Shown: positions 8,582 through 18,558, counted from the first letter of the stretch. The stretch: DNA of 49,093 nucleotides from Scopulibacillus daqui (GCF_016908855.1 NZ_JAFBER010000021.1:1-49093); one strand, 5' to 3'. Translations and numbers: made by a program. The notes: generated by a model from the sequence alone, not told the origin.

Positions 8582-10519
8582 TTATTCGTCTATTTTATTG
8601 TCTTCATCTGGGTTTTTATCCTCAGATTCTTCTTTTTTATTAATATTGACTTTCACATCTGCGTCATCTGAACTATATTTATTTTTATTTGCTTCAATCA
8701 GTTCGCCGCGTTCATACAGCGCACGAATTTGATCAGCCTCTAAAGTTTCAACTTCAAGAAGCGTTTGCGCAATAAGTTCGAGCTTATCTCTGTCTTTTGT
8801 AAGGATTTTCTTACAGCGCTCATAACATTCTTTAATAATACGCTGAACTTCCATATCGATTTCATAGGCAATCGCGTCACTGTAATTCGGTTCATTCTGA
8901 ATATCGCGGCCCAAAAATACTTGACCGCTTTCGCTGGTTCCGAATTGCATTGGTCCCAGTTTCTTGCTCATACCAAATTCAGTTACCATTTTCCGCGCTA
9001 AGCCGGTAGCTCTTTGGAAGTCATTGCTGGCACCGGTACTTACTTCACCAAAAGTAAGCTCCTCAGCAACACGTCCGCCAAGCAAACCGGTAATTTTCTC
9101 TAGCAGCTCTGGTTCAGTCATGAAGTAGCGGTCTTCCTTAGGAAGGGTTACAGCATAACCGCCTGCTTGACCGCGCGGAACAACCGTTACCTTATGGACA
9201 GTTTCCGCACTTGATAAGTTAAGGCCGATAATGGTGTGGCCTGATTCATGATAAGCAACAATATTTCTTTCTTTTTCAGAAATAACACGGGATTTTTTGG
9301 CCGGACCGGCAATGACGCGTTCCACGGCTTCGTCTATGTCTTCCATATCAATTTGCTTTTTGTCGCTCCTTGCCGCAACAAGGGCAGCTTCATTAAGCAA
9401 ATTCTCCAGATCGGCACCAGAGAAACCTGGTGTCAGTCTAGCAACGGTTCTAAGGTCAATTTCTTTAGCCAGCGGCTTGTTTCTTGCATGAACGCGCAAT
9501 ACAGCTTCACGTCCCTTAAGGTCTGGACGGCCGACAGGAACTTGCCTGTCAAAACGGCCGGGACGCAAGAGCGCAGGGTCTAGAATATCCGGACGGTTCG
9601 TAGCAGCGATAATAATGATGCCTTCATTAACGCCGAAACCATCCATTTCAACGAGGAGCTGGTTCAATGTTTGCTCGCGTTCATCGTGGCCGCCGCCAAG
9701 TCCTGCACCGCGTTGTCTGCCGACAGCATCTATCTCGTCAATAAAGATAATACACGGGGCATTTTTCTTTGCATTTTCAAACAAATCACGAACACGGGAA
9801 GCACCGACGCCGACAAACATTTCCACAAAGTCCGAACCGCTTATAGAGAAGAACGGTACGCCTGCTTCACCAGCTACCGCACGAGCCAGCAACGTTTTAC
9901 CAGTACCAGGAGGACCGACTAAAAGAACACCTTTTGGAATCCGGGCGCCTAGAGCCGAAAATTTCCTTGGGTCCTTCAAAAATTCTACAACTTCGACGAG
10001 TTCCTGCTTTTCTTCATCTGCTCCTGCAACATCCTTAAATGTTACTTTCTTTTTGTCTTCTGAATATAATCGGGCTTTGCTTTTGCCGAAATTCATGACA
10101 CGGCCGCCGCCGCCTTGAGCCTGATTAATCAAGAAAAAGAACAGAATAAAGATGATGGCAAACGGGATCATCGTTGTAAGAAAGTTTATCCACCCGCTGG
10201 TTTGCTCCTGGGGTTTAAAATGAACATCTGTTTGTTTTGCTTGATCTCTTATTTGATCAACCGCTTTTTCATTGAAAGGTACATATGTTTTAAAAGATGT
10301 ATTTCTATCGTAATTTTTCAATTGACCTTGAGCAACATAAACGCTGCCTTCAGGCTGCAATGTCAGTGATTTAACATCGCCTTTAACTAAATGCTGTTGA
10401 AATTCACTATAACTCATGGAACGTACTTCTTGATTCGAAGTCGTAAAGAAGCTCACTATTCCAATTATAACTAAAAATATGAGCAAATATATAATGGTAT
10501 TTCTAAATATTCGACTCAT
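8582..10519 (-). CDS. ftsH: ATP-dependent zinc metalloprotease FtsH
   Basis: Membrane-anchored AAA+ protease for quality control and regulated turnover. Order in its 645 residues: a transmembrane helix at about 7-25, an external domain at about 30-108, a second helix at about 111-132, then the AAA+ module with Walker A GPPGTGKT (202-209), Walker B with Asp261-Glu262, a second region of homology with ATNRPD and RPGRFDR, and the zinc site HESGH (424-428). An acidic, Lys/Asp-rich tail ends the protein, as in other Bacilli. The ATG follows GGAGGAG. It is downstream of tilS-hpt and ends at a strong terminator. Confidence 0.98.
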   Translation of the reverse strand: MSRIFRNTIIYLLIFLVIIGIVSFFTTSNQEVRSMSYSEFQQHLVKGDVKSLTLQPEGSVYVAQGQLKNYDRNTSFKTYVPFNEKAVDQIRDQAKQTDVHFKPQEQTSGWINFLTTMIPFAIIFILFFFLINQAQGGGGRVMNFGKSKARLYSEDKKKVTFKDVAGADEEKQELVEVVEFLKDPRKFSALGARIPKGVLLVGPPGTGKTLLARAVAGEAGVPFFSISGSDFVEMFVGVGASRVRDLFENAKKNAPCIIFIDEIDAVGRQRGAGLGGGHDEREQTLNQLLVEMDGFGVNEGIIIIAATNRPDILDPALLRPGRFDRQVPVGRPDLKGREAVLRVHARNKPLAKEIDLRTVARLTPGFSGADLENLLNEAALVAARSDKKQIDMEDIDEAVERVIAGPAKKSRVISEKERNIVAYHESGHTIIGLNLSSAETVHKVTVVPRGQAGGYAVTLPKEDRYFMTEPELLEKITGLLGGRVAEELTFGEVSTGASNDFQRATGLARKMVTEFGMSKKLGPMQFGTSESGQVFLGRDIQNEPNYSDAIAYEIDMEVQRIIKECYERCKKILTKDRDKLELIAQTLLEVETLEADQIRALYERGELIEANKNKYSSDDADVKVNINKKEESEDKNPDEDNKIDE

Positions 10520-10557
10520 CCCTTACCTCCTCCCGCAATAAAAGGAAACCATATTTT

Positions 10558-10587
10558 ATAGTACCATACTCATTTTAAATGTCACAA
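10558..10587 (-). promoter_or_regulatory. Possible ftsH promoter (sigma-A)
   Basis: Minus strand TTGTGA, 18-base spacer, TACTAT, placed between the hpt stop and the ftsH ribosome site. The match is moderate; ftsH may also be read from the tilS-hpt operon. Confidence 0.4.
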
Positions 10588-10593
10588 GAATTA

Positions 10594-11130
10594 TCACTCA
10601 TATACTTCGGGCTTCAAAACCCCAATGTAAGGAAGGTTGCGGTATTTTTCTGCATAATCCAACCCGTATCCTACCAGAAATGCGTCAGGGACTGTGAACC
10701 CGGTTAAATCCGGAACAATATCTACTTTCCGGCCTGTCGGCTTATCCAGGAGCGTGACAATTTTAATGGACTTTGCTTTGCGGTATTTTAATAAATCCAC
10801 TAAATAACTAAGGGTCAGACCGCTGTCAATAATATCTTCTACAATAAGAATGTCTCGTCCCTCCACTGAGGTGTCCAGATCCTTAATAATCTTAACTTCC
10901 CCAGAAGAGACTGTAGAATTCCCGTAACTGGAAACATCCATAAAATCAATTTCCAAGTGTACATGTATCCGTTTAATCAAATCCGCCATAAATGGCAAAG
11001 CACCCTTAAGAATGCCGATCACAAGCGGAAACTTGCCTTCATATTCCCTTGATAGCGTTTCACCTAGCTCAATGACTTTATTCTGAATGTCATCTTCAGT
11101 ATAAAGTATGTCTTGCATATCTTCCTTCAT
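10594..11130 (-). CDS. hpt: Hypoxanthine-guanine phosphoribosyltransferase
   Basis: Salvages hypoxanthine and guanine with PRPP. The PRPP loop VEDIIDSG is at residues 97-104, the [11 protein letters not shown] flap is near the N-terminus and the base-specificity segment [23 protein letters not shown] near the end. Length (178) matches family members. The ATG overlaps the tilS stop (TAATG) and GGGAGG lies 8 bases upstream, so the two genes are translationally coupled. The tilS-hpt-ftsH order is that of B. subtilis, where TilS and HprT act together as ftsH regulators; that is known there, not shown here. Confidence 0.97.
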   Translation of the reverse strand: MKEDMQDILYTEDDIQNKVIELGETLSREYEGKFPLVIGILKGALPFMADLIKRIHVHLEIDFMDVSSYGNSTVSSGEVKIIKDLDTSVEGRDILIVEDIIDSGLTLSYLVDLLKYRKAKSIKIVTLLDKPTGRKVDIVPDLTGFTVPDAFLVGYGLDYAEKYRNLPYIGVLKPEVYE

Positions 11131-12548
11131 TACGCCTGCCTCCCAAAATTAGCTGTTGGTTCAAATGTTAATATTAGGTATTTTGTATTTTTCACATCCA
11201 AAGATGCTTTATTGCTATGTTTCAGCAAAGGTAACCATAAAACATATCCATTTGCATCAACGACAACCGGCCACACTTCTCTTAACCTGCGGTCTATCTT
11301 AGCATTGATGAAAATGTCCTTGATCTTTTGGGTGCCGCTCATCCCTTTGGGAGCTATACGGTCGCCATTTTGCCGCGATCTTACAATAAGCGGCTGTTCC
11401 GCTTGATCATACGGGCAAATAAAGCGGTTTAATCCCTTTTCATAACCATTAACATCATTTGTTACTTCTGCTGTAATCGTGCCTGCAGGAATCTGTGTAA
11501 CGCCCGGAACGGCAAGTGCTTTTTCATAGTTCGCATGCCTGTTATGATCTTGCTTAAATGTGAACGTGCATTGATCATATGACCGGACAGCAATCAATTG
11601 ATTAGGAAGATGTCTCGTTCCTGATGATTTATCAGAACGAAACCAATCCAATAATGTCTCAATATGTATTGATTGAAGTGATGGCTCAATATGTTTGTTA
11701 TGGTAAAGATAGTTTAATATTAGATGAATAATTCTTCTTTGTAAAGGAATCGGAGTATGAAGAAAATGCTGTATTGCTATTGTTATTTGCTCTTGTCTTT
11801 TAATTGTCACAATATCAGGTAGCTTTTCCTGAGCTAATTGATCTAAATAGCGATTGTCATCATACAGCATTTCGCTGTCGTGTTGAAACCGCAAATGAAC
11901 TTGAGGGTTTTCAGCCTTTAAAAAAGGAAGTATAACCTTTCTAAATCGGTTTCGTGTGTACTCATCAGATTCATTTGTTTTATCAACTCTTGGTTGAATG
12001 CCGTTTTCAAGGCAATATTTTTCAATTTCCTTCTTTGTGACAGTTAAAAAAGGCCGAATGATTTTTCCGTTCATAAATGAACGCGATACCGGAATCCCTG
12101 CCCGGGCAGCGCCGAAACTCCCTCTTACCTGCCTCATTAACATCGTCTCGATCTGGTCATCCCCGTGATGAGCAAGAGCAAGCGCTGCAGCGTTATATCG
12201 TTTCATGACGTCACCGAAAACTTTGTAGCGGCAAGCTCTCGCAGCAGCCTCTGTACTGATGCGGTGTTCCTTTCTATATTGGGGAACATTAATACTTTTA
12301 CCTTCAAATAATATATCCTTTCGCTTGCAAAAAGATGCAACATATTCTAAATCTTTGCGGGAATCGCCGCCTCGCAGCATATGATCAACACAACAAGCGA
12401 TTATTTTGATGCCCCACGATTCTTTCATCTTATTTAAATAATCAAGCAGCGCCATCGAATCAGGGCCGCCTGAAACTCCTACAACAATTGTGTCATGGCG
12501 ATGGACTAATTTATGACGCTTTATAAACTGTTCAACAATATGCTCCAA
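11130..12548 (-). CDS. tilS: tRNA(Ile)-lysidine synthetase
   Basis: Converts C34 of tRNA-Ile(CAU) to lysidine so that it reads AUA codons. The N-type ATP pyrophosphatase loop SGGPDS is at residues 26-31; [12 protein letters not shown] and the [14 protein letters not shown] motif follow. Past about residue 200 come the TilS substrate-binding and C-terminal domains, the latter with [15 protein letters not shown]. Length is 472 residues. It is directly followed by hpt through a stop/start overlap. Confidence 0.96.
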   Translation of the reverse strand: MEHIVEQFIKRHKLVHRHDTIVVGVSGGPDSMALLDYLNKMKESWGIKIIACCVDHMLRGGDSRKDLEYVASFCKRKDILFEGKSINVPQYRKEHRISTEAAARACRYKVFGDVMKRYNAAALALAHHGDDQIETMLMRQVRGSFGAARAGIPVSRSFMNGKIIRPFLTVTKKEIEKYCLENGIQPRVDKTNESDEYTRNRFRKVILPFLKAENPQVHLRFQHDSEMLYDDNRYLDQLAQEKLPDIVTIKRQEQITIAIQHFLHTPIPLQRRIIHLILNYLYHNKHIEPSLQSIHIETLLDWFRSDKSSGTRHLPNQLIAVRSYDQCTFTFKQDHNRHANYEKALAVPGVTQIPAGTITAEVTNDVNGYEKGLNRFICPYDQAEQPLIVRSRQNGDRIAPKGMSGTQKIKDIFINAKIDRRLREVWPVVVDANGYVLWLPLLKHSNKASLDVKNTKYLILTFEPTANFGRQA

Positions 12549-12634
12549 GAAAAAGTCACCTTTGCTTTTGATTTAGTTCATTCGGGAGCCCCTCTGCTTT
12601 CATGAGCCCCCAGTCCTTATAAACATCATCCATT

Positions 12635-13600
12635 TTACATAACATATAACTTCAGGTAAAGAATATAAAGGCCTGCTGCGAACACTCCTAAAACTAACAT
12701 TGCCATCCAGCCTCTTTTTCTCCTTCTTCTTTTTTGCTGCATTTTCCTGCTGGGTTTGACAGGCTTATTATAATAACGTGTTTGCGGGGATGAGGTTTCA
12801 TTTATTTGCTGCAATAATTCATCTCTCATATCTTTTGCTCTAGTATATTTTCCCGTTATCGCTTTATTTAAAACCGTTTGCAATGAACTCAGCCTCTTGT
12901 GATTCTTTATATATTCGAGCAATTGCTTCTTGGAGTCTTGCTGTTTTTCAAAACGTTTGCGCCCTGCTGCATAAACTAGAATCATAGCAGCAGCAAACAA
13001 ATCGTATTGAGGGTCGGCTTTTCGGTGTCCAAAACCCCAATAGCCGCGGTCGAAAAATTCAGTATACTCCTTGACTGACCGCCCTATTAAAGTAACGCCG
13101 CCAACATCAAGCCACCTTATTCGAAATCCGGGTTCTGAAACAATTAAATTTTCCGGCTTAAGATCGCCGAATATCCATCCCTCTCGGTGAAGTCTCTCTA
13201 AATCCTTTAAAAGTTGAATCATCAATATGCAAGCCCAATCAAACCCTTTGACTTTAAGGTATTCAACCAAAGGGAGACCGCGGATATACTCCATAGCATA
13301 AAAACTGATATTTCTTCCGCGGGCCACCCAATCATCGACATCATACAAAGAAGGTCCCAGGGGTTCTCCTTGGACCTTTTGCAATTCCTTCAATACATTT
13401 ACTTCAGTTGTTGCCTGCGAGCGATCTTTGCTGAATTTAACAGCAACTCTGCCAGCCGGAGAGTGGGCTAAGTAAACCGTTCCTTGCGCACCGCTGCCCA
13501 AACATTTTATCACTTGATAGCTTTTCCCATGCCATTTACCTGTAATCATTGTGCCGGAAGCTAAATTAATATCCTGATTCTTCATAGAATGATTCATCAT
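12635..13600 (-). CDS. yabT: Membrane-anchored Hanks-type Ser/Thr kinase, YabT-like
   Basis: A 321-residue kinase: glycine loop GSGAQG at 35-40, the ATP lysine Lys55 in VAVK, the catalytic loop FGDLKPENL (no HRD Arg) and LDVGG in place of DFG, then one transmembrane helix at the extreme C-terminus preceded by a basic stretch (KMQQKRRRRKRG). B. subtilis YabT has the same FGDLKP and DVGG variants and is a DNA-activated sporulation kinase that phosphorylates RecA. The basic linker could bind DNA here too (inference). The start lies within the end of yabS (35-base overlap), so the pair is cotranscribed, probably from the sigma-F site upstream of yabS. Confidence 0.92.
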   Translation of the reverse strand: MMNHSMKNQDINLASGTMITGKWHGKSYQVIKCLGSGAQGTVYLAHSPAGRVAVKFSKDRSQATTEVNVLKELQKVQGEPLGPSLYDVDDWVARGRNISFYAMEYIRGLPLVEYLKVKGFDWACILMIQLLKDLERLHREGWIFGDLKPENLIVSEPGFRIRWLDVGGVTLIGRSVKEYTEFFDRGYWGFGHRKADPQYDLFAAAMILVYAAGRKRFEKQQDSKKQLLEYIKNHKRLSSLQTVLNKAITGKYTRAKDMRDELLQQINETSSPQTRYYNKPVKPSRKMQQKRRRRKRGWMAMLVLGVFAAGLYILYLKLYVM

Positions 13601-14300
13601 CGGATAAGAAACTCCTCCTAGATGTTTTGGAAAAGGTTTGAATGGCTTCCCTAATCGCTGGACCTGTTGGCGTAATGCCGCCGGAAGCTAACTTTGTAAA
13701 AACGCTGCTAATGCTGTCAATTTGCGGTGTCCAGGCCATAAGCTTGTTTGTAGCATGACGTTTCCCGGGAAATGAATACAGGCAAAACTGATTGTTTCCC
13801 ATACGAGAATTTAAACTAATCGATAAATCTAGCAAAGCTTCTTGAACAGTCGGAAGCTTACTTTTCATACTAGCGCTTGTATCTACTAGAATACACACTT
13901 CTAAATCAACCGTTTCTCCTAATTCATCAACGACCTCCATGACCTTGCCGCGCTTCTCAGGCGGAAGATCTTCCATCGTTTCATGATCCCCGAGAATATT
14001 TTGCAATTCTTGGTTAATAACCCCCTTAATTGTTTGGGTCATCGCTTGTCTTGTAACCATCTGCACTGTTTGAGATAACTGCTTTGTGTGCACAATTTGA
14101 CTGATGCCGCCGCCGGCCAGAGCAATATCCTCTATTTCCCGTATACCGCTGTCATCTGATTGATGGTCGTGTATAACGCCAATGACATTTACAGCAATGC
14201 CTTGTTCCTTTGCTAACGCGGCCATCGCAGCGGGGTCTTCTCCTTGATTTGAACAGCCATCAGTAATTAAAAGGATTTGTTTTAAAGTTCCTTTTTTCAT
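13566..14300 (-). CDS. yabS: VWA-domain protein, YabS-like
   Basis: A 244-residue protein with two von Willebrand A-like signatures: an N-terminal LLITDGCSNQG segment and a MIDAS motif DTSAS (VCILVDTSASM) in the second half, expected to bind a divalent metal and a protein ligand. No signal peptide or membrane helix is seen, so it should be cytoplasmic. Function is unknown; position between spoIIE and yabT and the sigma-F-like promoter point to the forespore. GAGAGGGTG lies 7 bases upstream of the ATG. Confidence 0.88.
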   Translation of the reverse strand: MKKGTLKQILLITDGCSNQGEDPAAMAALAKEQGIAVNVIGVIHDHQSDDSGIREIEDIALAGGGISQIVHTKQLSQTVQMVTRQAMTQTIKGVINQELQNILGDHETMEDLPPEKRGKVMEVVDELGETVDLEVCILVDTSASMKSKLPTVQEALLDLSISLNSRMGNNQFCLYSFPGKRHATNKLMAWTPQIDSISSVFTKLASGGITPTGPAIREAIQTFSKTSRRSFLSDDESFYEESGY

Positions 14301-14329
14301 TTCTGTTCACCCTCTCTTGACTTATCCAC

Positions 14330-14359
14330 CATCATTGCCAAGAGATAAGTGTTTTATAC
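14330..14359 (-). promoter_or_regulatory. Sigma-F-type promoter for yabS-yabT
   Basis: Minus strand GTATA, exactly 15 bases, then GGCAATGATG. This fits the forespore sigma-F consensus (GyATA, N15, GGnnAnAnTA) apart from one position of the -10 element and a final G. In B. subtilis yabT is under sigma-F control, which supports the call. Confidence 0.6.
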
Positions 14360-14364
14360 AACGG

Positions 14365-16866
14365 CTATTGTGCTTTGCGACGAAGTATATTGTTTTTAGT
14401 GTAAGTTGGTATAGCTGCCCATTTAGGGGTATGGTGTTTGATTTTAGCAACAACAATCGTCATATCATCTTCAATTAATCCGCCTCGTGTTCGGATCACT
14501 TCTTCCATAATTAAATCTGCGATAGCTTGAGGGTCATCGGTCTCTAATTCTCTGATTTTCCTTTTCATCCAAAGCTCTTTGTTCTCAATGTGTTTAGGCC
14601 CTTCAAACACGCCGTCGCTCATCATAATCAAAAGATCACCCGCTTTTAATTGCTCCCCAACGATATCCACTTCAAAATCTTGGAGAATCCCCATCGGCAA
14701 ATTGCTGGCTTCTACTATCATCACCTTATCGCCGCGTTTAATAAAACTTGGATTTGATCCAATTTTCACAAATTTAGCGCTTGCATTTTGCAAGTCAATC
14801 ATGGCTAAGTCTAATGTTGAAAAGATTTCATCTGTCGTTCTTAATGAAAGAATCGAATTAATAGACTTAATCGCGATTGTTTCATCAATCCCCGATTTCA
14901 ATACTTTTGATAATAGCTTTAATGTCTCATTGCTTTCTAAATAAGCTCTCTCACCATTGCCCATGCCGTCGCTAATAGCTAACGCAAATTTGCCGGCACC
15001 CAATTCAAAGGTAGAAAAATTATCACCTGATATCCATCCGCCGCCTTTTGCGGTATGGGCAACTCCGGTATCTATTTCAAATGCTCTTGCTGATGCAAAA
15101 ACAACCTGGTAATATCCGCTTGGATTTGAATGGTCATTTGTTTTCTTTTTGACAATAATATTTTCCCTAAGAATATCAGAAAGGATAGGGGCAATGACTT
15201 TTTCACATTCGCCATGGCAGTCCATTGGAAGTGTCATTTCAATATCTACCGCCCCTTCCTCAAGACTGTATATATCTACGTTTTCAACATCTAGCCCTAT
15301 CTCTTGAAGATTAATCATAATTTCTTCTTCTTGTTGTTGATGGGTATTGCTTTCTCTCTTTATTTCACGGGCAAAATCCCCCATAACCTGAGATACACCC
15401 ATTAACTGTTCAGCGACCAGCCGCCTGGACTCCTTCATTTTTTGCTTCAGCATTTTATGTTTATTAAAATGCGCCTGTTCCTCAAAAATAGCTTGTGTTA
15501 CTTTCTCAGGCTTCACACAATGCGCTTGCCACCTTCTGTTAAGATTAGCATCTTTTATTACCGGTTCTTCCTCAGTCTGTTCCATGATCTGGCTCATAAA
15601 GTCATAGGTTTCATCAAAATGTTTAACCCAGCAATATTCTTTCTTAAAGCACGTTTGACAAGTTTTTTCTGTCACATTGCTTAAAAACATATCTACTTCT
15701 TTTCCATAGCTCTCCTCCTCATTATAAAATTTGCCCGGAGAAAAACTGTTCGATAAAGTTTGAAACAGGTTAGAAAACTGCTCAACTCTATGCGCGGTCA
15801 CATCACGGAGTTTCTTCGAATATTGCTGTTCCTGAGCATGATATTCCTTCGTACCGGGAATATACGAAGCAAGCTTTGCGGATACAGACTTCGGCGTCAA
15901 TAAAAACAAGGCAGCAGCAATGAGGGAATCAATCATTGTACTGGGCAGCTGCTGATACCCCTGCCCGTACATGCCAATTAATAAAGTTCCGATAACCAGC
16001 CCCAGAGAAACGCCTATTTTTCTTCCATCTTTTAGAAGTCCGCCAAGCAAACCTGAGAATGCCAATAGACTCATTTGGTAAAGGCTGGTGACATTAGCCA
16101 GACTTAGTATCAAACCAACGACTACACCCACCGTCGATCCAATAGCAGCTCCGCCTACGTAAGAGAATAACAGTACAAAATAGCGTGAGAAAACATGTTC
16201 CATCGATACTTGGCCAAGGTGCCAGCCGATTGTTCCCGTTAAAACTGACGCAAGCATAATAATAAAACAAATAATTTCTTCATTTTTCAAAACCTTTGTT
16301 CTTACTTTTGAGGACAAGAGCGGCATACTTTGCAAAAAGATTAAAGTTAAAATAAATCCTAACCCCGACTCAACTAAGGCTATAAATAAACTGGATGTTT
16401 GCCATTGCTGCGTCATCATAAAATCATATGCAAGCCTTGCAGCAGCACTGCTCATAAAAACGAGATAAGGCAATGCTTTCAAATTGTCCTTTTTGATAAA
16501 TCGGACAGCCGCCGCACGAATAAAAATATAAACAATAACAGACATGAGAACAAAGAGTCCATGCTTTGGCGAAACCGTGATACCCCCGGCCATTAAACTA
16601 ACGAAAGCCAACCAATATTTGCTTCGCTTTAAAGCCAATACGGTTGCAAAAAAAGGAATAATGAATGGTGACATATTAGATAATATTAAAGCTCGTCCAA
16701 GCAAAAAGCCAATGATCATACAAAAAGTTTCCCACCGCACGAAAACCTTTACCAACGCTGCTTTTAAACTTAAAATGGCCCGCTGCAGATAGCGGCGTTG
16801 TTGTTTGGCCGCTGGCGTATAAGCACCTATTGCATGAGAATCAGGACTTTCAAAACGTTGTATCAT
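14365..16866 (-). CDS. spoIIE: Stage II sporulation protein E (PP2C phosphatase)
   Basis: Dephosphorylates SpoIIAA and so activates sigma-F in the forespore; also acts at the polar septum with FtsZ. The N-terminal third has about ten hydrophobic helices (residues about 50-320), the middle is a soluble FtsZ-interaction and oligomerisation region, and the C-terminal PP2C domain shows the metal-binding DGMGNGERA, MMSDGVFEG and DDMTIVV motifs. I start it at 16866, 6 bases after GGGTGGTG (833 residues, close to the B. subtilis 827); the open frame extends 23 codons upstream through the promoter, which is not translated. Cotranscription with yabS is possible but a promoter lies between. Confidence 0.97.
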   Translation of the reverse strand: MIQRFESPDSHAIGAYTPAAKQQRRYLQRAILSLKAALVKVFVRWETFCMIIGFLLGRALILSNMSPFIIPFFATVLALKRSKYWLAFVSLMAGGITVSPKHGLFVLMSVIVYIFIRAAAVRFIKKDNLKALPYLVFMSSAAARLAYDFMMTQQWQTSSLFIALVESGLGFILTLIFLQSMPLLSSKVRTKVLKNEEIICFIIMLASVLTGTIGWHLGQVSMEHVFSRYFVLLFSYVGGAAIGSTVGVVVGLILSLANVTSLYQMSLLAFSGLLGGLLKDGRKIGVSLGLVIGTLLIGMYGQGYQQLPSTMIDSLIAAALFLLTPKSVSAKLASYIPGTKEYHAQEQQYSKKLRDVTAHRVEQFSNLFQTLSNSFSPGKFYNEEESYGKEVDMFLSNVTEKTCQTCFKKEYCWVKHFDETYDFMSQIMEQTEEEPVIKDANLNRRWQAHCVKPEKVTQAIFEEQAHFNKHKMLKQKMKESRRLVAEQLMGVSQVMGDFAREIKRESNTHQQQEEEIMINLQEIGLDVENVDIYSLEEGAVDIEMTLPMDCHGECEKVIAPILSDILRENIIVKKKTNDHSNPSGYYQVVFASARAFEIDTGVAHTAKGGGWISGDNFSTFELGAGKFALAISDGMGNGERAYLESNETLKLLSKVLKSGIDETIAIKSINSILSLRTTDEIFSTLDLAMIDLQNASAKFVKIGSNPSFIKRGDKVMIVEASNLPMGILQDFEVDIVGEQLKAGDLLIMMSDGVFEGPKHIENKELWMKRKIRELETDDPQAIADLIMEEVIRTRGGLIEDDMTIVVAKIKHHTPKWAAIPTYTKNNILRRKAQ

Positions 16867-16902
16867 CACTTGCACCACCCGTAAGTTATTATTGTATGTC
16901 CC

Positions 16903-16970
16903 ATTAAAACACATTAGACTTTCGTATTTTGTCAAAATGTCAGTGAATATTCAAAAAACTCTTCGACTAA
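16903..16970 (-). promoter_or_regulatory. spoIIE promoter with Spo0A boxes
   Basis: Minus strand TTGACA (16930-16935) and TTTAAT (16903-16908) are 21 bases apart, the unusual spacing known for Spo0A-activated sigma-A promoters such as spoIIE and spoIIG. A perfect 0A box (TTTGTCAAA on the plus strand, 16928-16936) overlaps the -35, and a second, 8 of 9 match (16962-16970, TTCGACTAA) lies 34 bases further upstream. Activation by phosphorylated Spo0A is inferred from this layout. Confidence 0.8.
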
Positions 16971-17057
16971 ACACGCCAAACGATGCGTTAAAATATATAT
17001 AGGGAAATTACCTTATTTGGCCGATTGACCATTTCTTAAAGCGCCGAAACTGAAACG

Positions 17058-17088
17058 CATAAAAAAAACACCCTATCAATGGGTGTTT
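17058..17088 (-). terminator. yabR terminator
   Basis: Minus strand AAACACCC/GGGTGTTT hairpin (arms 17081-17088 and 17066-17073) followed by eight T, 33 bases past the yabR stop. It ends the divIC-yabR run. The spoIIE promoter lies beyond. B. subtilis has tRNA genes in this gap; none is present here. Confidence 0.85.
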
Positions 17089-17121
17089 GGCATCTATACT
17101 TAATCGCTTAAGACAGCAAGC

Positions 17122-17529
17122 TTAACCTCTTCTGGCGCCGCGTCCGCCGCGTTTTGATTCAGTTTGTCTTTTTAAAGCGGAAAGACGATCTTCACTATCC
17201 TTAAGGAAGCGAAGCATCTTATCTTCAAAAGATTGCTCTTTATTGAAACGCTTTCCCTTGTGCCCGCCTTTCTGTCTTGAATTAAATTTTGGCTTATCGA
17301 CAGCTTTACGGATTGACAGACCAATCTTTCCGTCAGGCTCAACTTGGAGAACCTTAACTGTTACCTCGTCACCTACCGATAAAACGTCATTTATATCTTT
17401 AACATAGCGATCGGCTACTTCACTGATGTGGACCAAGCCTGTCTTGCCATCCGGCAGATCAACGAAGGCTCCGAAGTTTGTAATACCTGACACTTTCCCT
17501 TGCAGCTTGCTGCCTACTTCAATTGACAT
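17122..17529 (-). CDS. yabR: S1 domain RNA-binding protein, YabR-like
   Basis: A 135-residue protein beginning with one S1 RNA-binding domain (residues about 6-75: VGSKLQGKVSGITNFGAFVDLPDGKTGLVHISEVAD) followed by a Lys/Arg/Gly-rich tail, similar to polynucleotide phosphorylase S1 domains. It likely binds RNA or ribosomes; the exact role is not established to my knowledge. The ATG at 17529 has AGGAGGAG ten bases upstream and matches the family's MSIEVGSKLQG start; upstream in-frame codons are not used. It follows divIC in the same operon. Confidence 0.93.
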   Translation of the reverse strand: MSIEVGSKLQGKVSGITNFGAFVDLPDGKTGLVHISEVADRYVKDINDVLSVGDEVTVKVLQVEPDGKIGLSIRKAVDKPKFNSRQKGGHKGKRFNKEQSFEDKMLRFLKDSEDRLSALKRQTESKRGGRGARRG

Positions 17530-17597
17530 AAAAGAAATGCTCCTCCTAAAAAAGTATATATAATTTATATTATTATACATAATGAAAAAAGAGCATG

Positions 17598-17978
17598 TCA
17601 ATGTTTGTCAGTCTCATGAGAAGGGAAAATAATTTCACCTTTTTTTGACAATAAAAAATCTTTGCGTGCTAATTCACCAATATAATCATCGTTATGTAAA
17701 AGACGAATCTTGCTTCGATAAGCCTTTTCACTATGTTTTTCTTCTTTTAATTTTTTTTCTAATTGTGCCCTTTCCGTTTCCTTTTTATTAATTTGACTTC
17801 TTTGAGATAAAATAACGGATACCATGCTTCCAACAACAACAGCCATAATAATCGCGAATACCGTTAGACGGCGAATTAATCCCTTCCGCCGTTTCTGCAT
17901 CTTTCTTTCATATATCTCTTTTGAAGTAACATAATCGGTATTTATCGGCGTGACACCAAACTTCCCGGTTGGATTCAT
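17598..17978 (-). CDS. divIC: Cell division protein DivIC
   Basis: Bitopic septum protein that works with FtsL and DivIB. The 126 residues comprise a cytoplasmic basic N-terminus, one transmembrane helix (about 38-57) and an external coiled coil (about 60-90, QINKKETERAQLEKKLKEE), then the short conserved segment DDYIGELARKDFLLSKKGEIIF. The ATG at 17978 follows AGGAGGGG; the longer open frame upstream overlaps yabQ and is not needed. Its place after yabP-yabQ is the conserved Bacillus arrangement. Confidence 0.95.
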   Translation of the reverse strand: MNPTGKFGVTPINTDYVTSKEIYERKMQKRRKGLIRRLTVFAIIMAVVVGSMVSVILSQRSQINKKETERAQLEKKLKEEKHSEKAYRSKIRLLHNDDYIGELARKDFLLSKKGEIIFPSHETDKH

Positions 17979-17988
17979 GGTACCCCTC

Positions 17989-18558
17989 CTACCTGAACTT
18001 TTTTGTGAAACGGTCAAAGAATCGTATGGCAATATAAAAAAATCTAACCAGTCTATCAATAAACGATTGCGGCACTAACAGCCTTACAGCCCATTTAAAT
18101 GGAAAAACAATGACTGATACAATAAACAAAACAGCGCTCAGCAAAACGCTTATTAATATCTTACATGATCTATAGAGAAGCTTCAACAGTATCCAAACAG
18201 GTTGTACAATGAGCATCTTTATTGTCAAGTAAATCATCAGCGCCGTTTTGACAACAACATTGGTCAGCCATTCCAATATGCTCTCATAAATGCTTTGAAA
18301 GAGCGCTTTATATGCACAATACCCGATGGCCAGGGCTATAAAAATATAAAAGCGGATCAAACCTTCATTGACTTTCAAAAGAACAAAAAAAACAAACAAA
18401 CCTTGGAAAGCCCAGAAAAGTGTATCGGTTATGATCATCATCCAACGCCATTTTTTCTTAGGGTGGACAAAACGATGATAAGTGGTTAAAGAAATGCCGA
18501 TCCATACCCCCATGACAGTCATTGCAATGATTGTAGAGAATTGCTCATGCAGGCTCAT
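17989..18558 (-). CDS. yabQ: Spore cortex biosynthesis protein YabQ
   Basis: Integral membrane protein needed for spore cortex formation in B. subtilis, where it sits in the outer forespore membrane. About five hydrophobic segments are visible: two near the N-terminus (MTVMGVWIGISLTTY and the region after DTLFWAFQGLFVFFVLL), one at YIFIALAIGYCAYKAL, and two around VLLSAVLFIVSVIVF. Length is 189 residues. The ATG overlaps the yabP stop (ATGA), indicating coupled translation of the pair. Confidence 0.92.
   Translation of the reverse strand: MSLHEQFSTIIAMTVMGVWIGISLTTYHRFVHPKKKWRWMMIITDTLFWAFQGLFVFFVLLKVNEGLIRFYIFIALAIGYCAYKALFQSIYESILEWLTNVVVKTALMIYLTIKMLIVQPVWILLKLLYRSCKILISVLLSAVLFIVSVIVFPFKWAVRLLVPQSFIDRLVRFFYIAIRFFDRFTKKFR

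Noticed and set aside
9615-10118. 167-residue plus-strand open frame
   Set aside because: It lies antisense to the AAA+ core of ftsH, has no ribosome site and no family features.
16867-16935. 23-codon upstream extension of spoIIE
   Set aside because: It runs through the -10 and -35 of the spoIIE promoter; the ATG at 16866 has the ribosome site.
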